This document shows positions 1 through 9,400 of a stretch of DNA of 10,448 nt, in pieces (positions within the stretch are counted from its first letter, which is position 1; the number at the start of each line of letters is the position of its first letter). Made by a program: the position numbers and the translations under genes. This DNA is from Haplosporangium gracile (Eukaryota; Mortierellomycota; Mortierellomycetes; Mortierellales; Mortierellaceae), in the NCBI GenBank assembly GCA_015499985.1, contig JAAAUF010001199.1:1-10448 (forward strand). The letters run 5' to 3'. The notes under the pieces were generated by a model. It had not been told where the DNA came from and searched no databases. It saw only the letters and a program-made list of their open reading frames with translations.

Positions 1-649
1 TAACGACCATTGCATTTGCTCTAATTCACTCACTACTTTTATTACACTTTGCCACGAGGTAAAAATATCATCTCCCTTGACTCCCTACACTCACGCACAT
101 TCAGCAAACACACAATCGCACCCTTGTGTTTTTTTTTACATTTTCTCCACTCTCTTCCCATTGCCTTTTGTCTGTCTGTTCGGTCTGTTACCCCCGACAC
201 CAGCCCCCACTACTGGACTGGCCACTGGACCCTGTGTCTCATAAATTGCATTTTTTCGCTTTCATATCCCCTGGTTGCTGCTCTTTCTCCTTTCTTTTCG
301 TTTCCTTTCTTTTCGTTTCCTTTCTTCCTTCTCACCTTCTTTCTTTCCACCCGGGCAGCAGGCTGTGTATGTTTATTTGTCCGGAACCCAATACAGCAGT
401 ACCGTCAGCGAAAAACTGTTGCAGTTATACTAAAATAATCATTCTCGTCCTTTGATAGATCTCTCTTGCTCACCTTCTCTCTCTCTCTTTCTCTCGCCCC
501 ACCTAAACCTCCGAAAAACGGCAACAAGCAGATACAGAACAGCCGCTACAATTCGACTAAGAGACAACTCAAATATCACAGAACAACTGGAGAACTGGGA
601 TCCGAACGACGATTTACCTTCTATTCTCTGTAAAGTCGGTTGGCTTCCA
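1..649 (+). promoter_or_regulatory. Promoter and pyrimidine-rich 5' leader of the Set2 gene
   Basis: No convincing gene is seen here. The sense strand is strongly pyrimidine-rich, with CTTTC/TTTTCGTTTC-type runs at about 288-350 and a CT dinucleotide stretch at about 475-496. Such CT-rich tracts are known near transcription starts of many fungal genes, so the start site is inferred to lie within or just after them. Only one ATG occurs before 650, at 369. It opens a 28-codon upstream ORF ending at 455. A GTAAAG at 630 and a TTAACAG ending at 731 could bound a leader intron, but nothing confirms it. No clear TATA box was recognised. Confidence 0.55.
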
Positions 650-3600
650 ATGTTGCCTCGCCTTCACATGGATGATACGATCATAGAAAGTGGACGAGTC
701 ATCTCGAGAGAGACAGCTATTATCTTAACAGGAACTACAACAACTACAAAAACCAATGGTCGCTCAGCCGGAGGAGGAGAGTCCCTTGCGCTCTCCTCAT
801 TCACCTCCACCATCATTTGTGCAGGAGCAGGAGCAGGAGCAGGAGCAGCAGGATCAGGCGGTCCCTTGCCGTTGGCTCCGCGGCGGACTGGATTGGCCTC
901 GTCTGCTGCTGGTTCTGGATTGGACTCTGCTGACCGATATGCCAATATGGATCTTGCAGCCAACATGACCCCTGAGCTTGTTGATGGACATCAGGAAGAA
1001 CACAGTAAGGAACTACGCAATTGGTCGTTGTCTTGTTTTGTTATGGGGACATGTCTTGTTGTTATTGAGATAGAGTGATGAAATCAAAAATAGTCGGGAC
1101 ATGAGCTGCTATAGCCGACTGGGCCAGTCAGGACATGCGCTCGCTATTGATGTAAAAATGGACAAGGGGACAAAGTCAGCGGTGACTAACTTGTCGCTAT
1201 GACTCTCTATCTTCCAACTCTTAGATGATCATCACCACGACCATGAACAGAACCAAACGCCTTTTGAATCTCTAGTCGACATCGAGGGCAGCCCAGGTAC
1301 AGAGCCAGTACGGCAGCGGACGTCATGGCAGATCCCTACTCCAGATATACCTCCCCCTCCTCCTCCATGCAAGTCGTCATCGTCCCCAGAAACCTCATCG
1401 CAGAATGGACGGCTCTCACCTCTCTCAAGGCTCTTTGATATGGACGAAGTCGCAGATGGATCAGATCGACTTTTGCAGAGCAATGCAGAGAGCCGAGCGC
1501 GAGTAGTATATCGAGACAACCGGAAAGTCGATTCGAGGGGAAATTCATCTTCCCCTTGGCGATCGAACGGGAGGGCGTCGGGTCACAACAAAATCAACGA
1601 CGACGACGACGACGAAGAAGAAGAGATTCGTATTGACGATGATGACGAGGAAGAAGACTTTTATAGGAGGTCAAGGTCAAGGCGGAATATCAGAGTCTCA
1701 TCGTCACGCTCACTTTCACGCTCACTCTCACGCTCACAATCGGCTTCACCCCCACCTCCACCACCGCCTCCTCCAGCACCAGCTGGTCCATCGTCGATCA
1801 AGAGTCTACCTTCAGTCGTGGAAGAGGCTACAAGGGGCTATCAGACTATCCAGGATAACATTTACAAGGGCGCTAACACCGGAAACTCTCCTGTGGACGA
1901 CTGCCTGCCCTGTCAGTGCAAATTCAATCCACGTAAGTCTCTGAGTGTGATTTGCTAGCACCGTCATCTGCTGTCGTTGAACGGGTTCAGAGTAACTCAC
2001 TCACAAAGTCCCATTTTTTCGATTTTGCTTTTGTGATATTAGATGTTGACCCACGGTGGAAGGCGTGTGGCCCCGACTGTATCAACAGGAACCTGCTTGT
2101 TGAGTGTATCGAAGACGATTGTCCATGCGGCTCGTACTGTCTCAACAGGAGGTATGGTCATGGTTGTTACTGCATACACATCGTCGTTATTCTATAAAGC
2201 ATATGGTTCGTTAATCCAAACAAGACGAACTAATCACTCATTTTTGTTGCCATTGTTATTTTTACTTTCCTTTTTAGATTCCAGATGAGGCAAAATGCAC
2301 GGGTCGATGTTGTTAGGACGGAAAAGAAGGGGTTCGGACTTCGAGCCAAGGAGGATCTTCCGACGTAAGTCGTGGTGCCTAAATTTGCATACTGCTGTTG
2401 TTGATTTGTTTTCGCAAATGGTCGCCAACACTTGGTTGACCACTCTTATCTCCTGCTTTTTCTCTGCTATGTTTTTCTCATATTAGTGGCTCATTTGTGA
2501 TGGAGTACATTGGAGAAGTACTTCCATACGCGAGTTTCGTCAAGCGGACGCGGGAGTATTCGATTGCTGGAGTCGAGCACTTTTATTTTATGTCTCTGCA
2601 GTCTGACGAGGTCATCGATGCCACCAAGAAGGGATGTCTTGCACGATTCATCAACCATTCTTGCAACCCCAACTGCCATCTGGAAAAATGGGTCGTAGGA
2701 TCCAAACTCAGGATCGGTATTTTCACCATCAAACCAGTCCAGAATGGCGAGGAGCTTACCTTTGACTACCAGTTTGAGCGATATGGGTAAGCTATTGCGA
2801 AAATAGGGTTTTCCCATTATACCTTTTTTTCTTTGTGAAAGTGGTGGCATACACGGTTGCAAAAGTTGCATATTGACATTCTGTAACTTTTTTTTTGCTC
2901 ATATGTAGTGTTGAGGCTCAAAAGTGCTACTGTGGTTGGCCCAACTGTACTGGATATATCGGAGGCAACAAGAAAACGTCAGCCATGCGGATGAATAGCT
3001 TCAATGATCTGGTAGAAGACGAGGATACTGACGAGATCGAACTCGGCGATGAGATCGTGCTGAGTATACCGAAGAAGAACAAGATTCGAGATGGCGACTA
3101 TGAAGATTCTTACGAGTCCAGGTTGACACAGGGCATCGAGGACCCAGCACTGATGGAGCGGTTAGCCAGAGTCATGTTCATGAAGCCCAAGGTTCAAAAG
3201 AGCAAGCGACTCCTCGCCAAGTTGATGGCAACCACAGAACGCGCCTGTTTACGTCGGTTCCTGGTTCTGCATGGACTGGTCATCTTGAAGTCTTGGCTCA
3301 GACACTTCAAGGACGAGGAGGACATTGTGATGGGAATCATGTTTGTGCTGCCCAGGATTCCCTTGCTCTCCAGAAACGCCATCGAAGATTCTCAGATCGA
3401 GGAAGCTGTTCAGGAGGTCGCAGAAGGTCCCGATTCTCCGTCCAAGGGCATGGCTCAGAATGTCCTTGCAGAATGGAAAGAGCTCAAGTCCACCTACCGT
3501 ATCCCCAAAGCTAAGAAAACGGTTAGTTGAGCCTCGTTGTTTCCTTTGCTTATCCTGTCAACGTCGTTTGCTGCTGGCACTGACCCTTTGCTTTTTAATG

Positions 3601-6108
3601 TGAAATTTTCTCTCATAGCCTGTGGCTACACCTTCTGAGGCTGTCAGCACACCTAATTCTGACTCTGCTGGAATCTTTTCGCCCGCAGAGAGGGACGTTG
3701 GCACCAACTTACCAGCGGATGTGGTTTCGAACTTGGGCAAGCGGTCGTCTCGCTTTGATGAATTCGACACGGTCTTTGGCGGTTCAGGCCTAGAGAAGAG
3801 GAGTCGGTTCGATGAGCACCCAAACCAGACTACAGTGCCAACTTATGACGCAGGATCGACACCGACACAGCACACGGCGGACCCCAACCAACAACTACAT
3901 GAAGTTGACCAAGGCTCCAACCCAGTTGCCCTAGGACCCAATGATACCTTTATTGGTACAGAGACGTATGGTGGAGATCATCCTGATCTGGAGTATGAAC
4001 GACGAGAGTACTACCGGCAGGCAGAGTACAGGAAGGAGGGGTACTATGATCGACCGCACGACCCAAGCTACCCTCGCTCAGAGTCGTATGGTAGCTCAGG
4101 GAACTACGAGTCGACTCAAGGACGAGCCCAGGAAAACGAGCGCTACGAGACCTATCGAAGTGACCGGGATCGCGATCGAGACCGTGAACGCGACCGAGAG
4201 CGCGAGCGCGAGCGTGAGAGGTACCGAGATTATTACTACGAGGACTATGAGCGTGATCGCGAACGCGAAGGCAGAGGTCTTCCACGTCGCGACCGGCGAG
4301 ACAAAGTACCAAGGCAACCCCTCGAGTTTGACTTGCGAGGACGTGAGCCAAGGCAGCGTTCTCCTCCAACTGCAGCTGTTTCTGATGACAGTACTGCACA
4401 GCGGGTCGCACAACCAGCCGTGGAAGCCGATGCCTCCTGTACCACTCAGCAGGATTTGAAGGAGATAGCCACACTGGAACCCGCCATGCTCGGCGTGACA
4501 GCTATGCCTGATGAGATCTCTCAAAAAGCTACAGAGGCTAGCGTCGAACTATCAGCACAGCCAAGTCAAGATGTCTTTGTTGCCGCTCCTCAGGAAGATG
4601 TCGCCCAGTCTACGACCAAGGATTCGGCACCGCAGACTTCAGGACCAAATGACTATGACCGGCTTTCCCGCGCATGCGATTACGACGATGACGAGGACCG
4701 CTACTCGCGCCGTCATTCTTCAAGCAGCCACCAGTACCCGCCCTCTCGTCGGTACTCTCCTTCCCAGTTCCCTCATCCTCGTTACTTTGCCAGACATCCA
4801 CCGTCATATAGGAGTTCGAACAGACACTCCGGACCTTCTGCAAGTGCACTTCCTGGCCTGCCTCCTCACTGGCGGAAGGCATCGGACACCGAGGGTCGGA
4901 TTTATTACTACAACGAGATTACTCGGGAGACTCAATGGGATGCACCCAAAATGGACCCTGTTGAGACTCCTCCTCCTCCTCCTCCTCCACCACCACCACC
5001 ACCACCAGCCCCGCCTGTCCACCCGTACTATCAGGAAGCTGGACCCATTCCTCCAACGCAGCCAATGTCTATGCCAATGTACTCGGCTGCTGCACTTCCA
5101 AGCACCAGGACCCCAGTCGAACAGACCCCATTCGCCTTTACTTCCCCTATCGCACAGCCTTCAGGCAGCAGGAGTGTCTCCAAGAAGGGCATGTCAGAGA
5201 AGGATCTCAAGGCTGCTGTAAGTGTCAAGGGCACAAGGGCAATCTTCGGGAGACTCGCATCTGGCTTTTCTTTCTTTTTCGAGTTATCGCAAACTAACCA
5301 GGCTTGTTTTTGCTATTTGTGAATTAGATCTCTGCTACGGTTGTCAAGAACATGGCAAAGTACAAAATCAAGTTGGGATCAACCGAGGCTTTCAAAAAGC
5401 ATGCACGAAGGGTAAGTCTCAGTCAGAGCGACATTTTTTTTAACTTGTGAGGATGCATGTTGAAGCAAATTGATGCACTTCGCTGTCTATGTTCAAACTC
5501 TAACTGATGCTTATTTGTTCAACTTTTTGTAATAGATGACCCATTTGATTGCCGACAAGGAGATGCGGTACAAGGCGTTCCGGTCGGGCCAATTGAGTGA
5601 GATCAGCACATCGATGAAGACCAAAATCCACAAGTTTGTCAAAGACTATATGGCAAAGTTGTTTAAGAAGCAACCACTAGAGGATCAACGATCGCGATCG
5701 TCGATTGTAGAGCTTGTGTATGGCAAGAAGTCGGCGGACCCTCATACGATTTTCCATGGAACCGACACGACGGCGATCCCGCCTGTAGTCGCGGCGGCGA
5801 TTGGACTTCAACTTGGAGGGGCCGGTATGTCTTCCGTGGCGATGGTCAGCAGTACCCTTTCTGGATCGTCGTCTTCATCTTCACCGGCAGCGGCGGTGAC
5901 GGCAGGCAAGACTGCGGGAGCGGGACAGCAAGGAGGACTGAACTATGGAGACGTGGATGTGGATGATGAGGAGGATGTCAAGTATGGTGATGATGACGAT
6001 GACGACGATGTAGATGACGACGATGTGGTGGGAGGACTTGGAAGGGATAGAGACGAGGATGACGACGACGAAGGTGGAATTGCCGCCGTACCCTCTGTAT
6101 CTGTTTAA
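650..6108 (+). CDS. set2: Set2/SETD2-type histone H3 lysine-36 methyltransferase
   Basis: Nuclear SAM-dependent enzyme. The family methylates H3K36 on nucleosomes while bound to phosphorylated RNA polymerase II. Proposed exons: 650-1004, 1225-1932, 2043-2151, 2278-2364, 2487-2786, 2909-3521, 3619-5217, 5328-5411, 5536-6108, giving 1475 aa with every junction in phase. Domains by residue: disordered acidic, Ser/Arg and poly-Pro N-terminus; cysteine-rich AWS (C345, C348, C350, to about 397); SET (about 399-520) with KKGFGL near 407-412, EYIGEV 426-431, NHSCNPNC 476-483 and FDY 512-514; post-SET CYCGWPNC 526-533; TFIIS-N-like helical region about 597-719; Arg/Asp/Glu repeats 903-941; WW (W1142, W1164); 13 prolines 1175-1187; SRI about 1250-1331; acidic tail. 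The AWS-SET-postSET plus WW plus SRI order is diagnostic of Set2. It is about twice the length of budding-yeast Set2 (733 aa). Residue numbers assume the ATG at 650, the first outside a short upstream ORF; 668 (same frame) and 756 (other frame) are alternatives. The core is secure, the N-terminus is not. Confidence 0.94.
825..853 (+). repeat. GAGCAG hexamer microsatellite in Set2 exon 1
   Basis: About four tandem GAGCAG units followed by GCAGGATCAG. In the frame of the gene model the units encode Ala-Gly repeats. In the frame of the ATG at 756 they encode Glu-Gln repeats. Tandem repeats of this type expand and contract. An indel not divisible by three here would switch between these frames. 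Confidence 0.75.
1005..1224 (+). other. Intron 1 of the Set2 gene (220 nt)
   Basis: The donor GTAAGG at 1005 and acceptor TTAG ending at 1224 join an A (1004) to AT (1225-1226). This makes an Asn codon and shifts cleanly into the frame of exon 2. A good branch-like GACTAAC lies near 1183-1189, about 35 nt before the acceptor. At 220 nt it is the longest intron in this gene (the others are 97-126 nt). It holds three copies of GGACATG at 1047, 1097 and 1131. No coding function is evident. Confidence 0.8.
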
Positions 6109-6487
6109 GTCTTTCTTTTTTGTATTACTACTTTTCACTTTTCTGTATATCACCTTTTTTCATTACACCTGCATGAACCCTATCTATCAGATGGGAATTA
6201 CGTCTTCTTCTCCCATTTGAATACACTACCCTGACAGCAATGTGTATCCTTCCATCTTCTATCCTCTTCTTCGCTATCATTTTTGTCGGACGAACATTAC
6301 AGCGTCAACAACCAAAACAAAAAGAAATCAATGGAGCTTGAGAAAAAAAACCAAAAAAAAAGTGAGCATCTTAACTCAATCAAGTTGTAAACCATCGGCA
6401 AGGAATGTGTTTATGAATTTACATTACAAACAAAAACGCACATGCATAAATAATAATTATGCTGCAGTACAAGAAAAAAAAATGCAT
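6109..6487. terminator. Convergent 3' flanks of the Set2 and transporter genes
   Basis: This 379-bp stretch separates the two stop codons and holds no gene. It is T-rich just after the Set2 stop (6109-6160). On the same strand it is A-rich at 6310-6365 and 6470-6482, that is, T-rich in the sense of the opposing gene. This fits two 3' UTRs running toward each other. No exact AATAAA is present in either orientation, so polyadenylation probably relies on the degenerate AT-rich elements common in fungi. The stretch at 6444-6462 is a small AT-rich inverted repeat. Confidence 0.6.
6444..6462. repeat. AT-rich inverted repeat near the transporter 3' end
   Basis: GCATAA at 6444-6449 and TTATGC at 6457-6462 are perfect 6-bp arms around a 7-nt A/T loop. 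It lies 26 bp beyond the transporter stop codon on that gene's 3' side. It may be part of the transporter 3' UTR or polyadenylation region. It is too short and AT-rich to assign a function with confidence. Confidence 0.4.
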
Positions 6488-9400
6488 CTAAGTGGCAGCC
6501 CTGCCTTTGGTTTCAATAGGTAGGAAGCACATGCAGGCGGCCGAGACAAAGAACATGATCGAAGCTGTATAAAGTGGGAAATAGGTGTTGACCGACAGCA
6601 TTACCCCTACAATCAATGGCGTAATAACTCCCGCTCTAATGTGTACAATGATAAGGAAGGGTATTAGGGTTTCGAAAGCATTGACAACCCAATGTGGACG
6701 ATAGAGAAAAGGTTTAACACGGACGCGCGCAGCAATGAAGGCAAAAAAAAAAAAAAGACTTACAGGCGAGACATGGCGGCGGCAACACCGCAGGCAGTGC
6801 CGCGGATGTCAGAGGGGAAGACTTCGGGCGTGTAAGAGTAAAGAACAGCATAGTTGAGGGTCGCAAGAAGACTGAGGATCGCCGAGAAGGTGGTCATTGC
6901 CGTACGGCTTGATAGAACTGCAAAGAGGATGGTTGCCAAAGCTGTCCCGAACGTTGATACCGCCATTGTGTACCTCCTCCCCAACCGTCCCTCCACCATC
7001 ACCGTCGCGATCTACGTCATACAGCACAAGAAAATGAACAGAAATGTGAATACTCTGTGTGTCAGAGAATATTAACTTGTACATCGTTCGCCAAAAAGCT
7101 TTGAGCACAGAAAAAAGTTTACCACGGAACCAGGAACACCTGCAGCGGCATAGATCAAGATATCCATATACACCAACTGCAATGGCTGATGACCACCCTG
7201 TCCATGCTCCTGCAAGAACTTGGGGTAAAAGACATTGAACGCGGTATAGGCAAAGGCGACCAGCGCCCAGATGACCCAGACCAGGATCGTGCTCAGCCGA
7301 AACTCGGGCACAAATAACGGCTCCAACCGTTCGAAAGCCTTCTCGATCTTGTGCTTCCATCGCCGGCGGTATCTCTGAAACATGATCCACGTCTTGGTAT
7401 GATGGTCGCCGCCGTTCCCATTGCCGGTGCCGCCTGGAGGACGATGATGCTGGATCCCCGAACTCCCGTTTCCGTTCTGTCGTCGAATCCGATGCCCGTT
7501 GATTGATTCCGTCCTCCTTCTCCCACTGCTGCCGTTGCTGTTCCTAGAGTTCTCCATATCACTCAGGTGGGCTTCAGAGACTTCCGAAGCGGACGACGAG
7601 GACGACTCGTCCGAAGAGGAAGCGTCTCCAGCATTCACGGGACGGTTGAACCGAAGTGTCAACGTCTCAATGTTCTCGTCAAACGCCTCCGACTGGGTCT
7701 CCTTGTGGTTGATCTTGAAGATCCTACACAGGACCACCGCTGCCTCCTGATGTCGATTGTGATTCAATAGATACTTGGGTGATTCCTCCAGCCTAAACAA
7801 TATCACCCTTCCCACCACCATCGACAGCGTCTAAGAGAAAATGGGAACGTCGGGAAGAAGGCGAACAAGTTAGAAAGCAGCCTGTTTGTGTTGTCGCATC
7901 CAACTTCACTACTCATTAAAACCAAGGAAAAGAGAAAACTTACAAGACTGCCCATGGCGAGCAACAAGTACCGCCATCCTTTGCCCTGACAGCCTCCCTC
8001 GACAGGAGTCTCACAACTGTAACGGGGCAACAAGAAATACCCCAGAATCGAAGTCGCCACTGCGCCAAACGAAAAGAATATCGATAGGAACGTCAGCAGA
8101 TACTGGTTCTTTTTCGGGGTAAACTCCAAAAATAGTGCCCCTATTAATATTGAATGAAAGGGATAACAAAATGATTAGCGATTGAGCGCGTTTTTCAACT
8201 GAAGAGGAAGAGGACAAAGGGGTTAAAAAAAGGTGGCAAGGGTGAAAATAATGCAGATATTTTACCATCTACCTATTGTACCGAGAGAGCAACAAAGAGA
8301 GGCAGAGGAAAAGGAAGGAGTTTAGTGAGCGTGTGGTATCTGCTTCCTCCAATTCTAATACTTTTTTATTCGTACGATCATTTAGTGTTGGACACCTTAC
8401 CGGCATGTTTCCGCCAACCTTAGCACGGACAAAGGTTCAGTAAAGAGTCGAAGCGTGTTAGTGACCATTCTTCACACAGATCAAAGGCAAAACCAGAAAC
8501 GTCCAGCAGCAAAACCCCGATCCTTCTTGCTGCCCCCCTCCTGCTTGTCATTCATCCTGTGTCCAAAAAAGACGAAGTACATACCCCGAAGCCGAGGCCG
8601 AGGATCAACAGACAGAGGAGCCAGTAGCTGTTTGCAAAACTGGCACCGATCCCAAAGACAGTAGTGACAATCAGCGTAAAGTTGAAGGCCTGTTTCCGTC
8701 CATAGATATCCGAAAGAGTGCCCCAGAACATGGCTCCAAACATCATCCCGACAAACATTGAGCTCGACAGTATCCCGATATACTGGTCCCTGATCTCAAA
8801 TTGCGCTGTTGTTATAATTTCGTTTCAAAGGGTTAAAGAAAATATTAGTTGTCCAGCAAAGCAGAGGAAAAGGAGTGAGGCAAGGGTTGCGAGAGATGAT
8901 ATGTGTTACTTTTTGCATGGAGTGAAAGAATAGGTGATGCCTGTTTTTCAATTTACCTTGGACGCGGGGTAGAATCAACGCGATGCACTATCCACCGTTG
9001 GAACAAATCGAGATCAGAGAGGGGAACAACAGTCAATACTACGTCTAAGAAACATCTTCACTGACAATCCTGGTCAAGATACAAAACACTCTTTGCGTTT
9101 GCAATGCTCATCGCTGACTTGTACCTGTAGCCACATCTAACAAGGGTAGAAAAAACGAAAGCAAGGAACAATTGTCAATTGTTGGTTCAATTAGCATTTT
9201 GAATCCTGGGTAGCGCGGACACTAAAGTATTTAACTGGATCGACCTAAAATGCCATTTGTAACAACAAGGAAACACACATGGGAGCGTGAGGGGGAACGA
9301 GGAGGGGGAACGAGGAGGGGGAACGAGGAGGATTTACTTACATTATCGGCAAACCAGCCTAGTCCACATAGCACCTGTAGTCACAGAAGAAAGAAAGGAA

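Noticed and set aside
452..649. Open frame upstream of 650 continuous with Set2 exon 1
   Set aside because: It has no ATG before 650 and opens at a TTG, which is not a usual start in fungi. Its early part is the CT-rich leader. It is treated as untranslated.
781..824. Candidate 44-nt intron in Set2 exon 1 that would connect the ATG at 756 to the main frame
   Set aside because: The acceptor TTTGTGCAG is good and the phase works, but the donor GTCCCT is poor and 44 nt is much shorter than every other intron here. It is kept only as an alternative.
664..966. Open frame of 100 codons on the minus strand over Set2 exon 1
   Set aside because: It lies opposite a better-supported coding exon, its composition mirrors the repeats there, and no domain is recognisable.
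3950..4524. Overlapping minus- and plus-strand open frames within the large Set2 exon
   Set aside because: The Arg/Asp/Glu repeat avoids stops in several frames. Only the frame carrying WW and leading to SRI makes sense.
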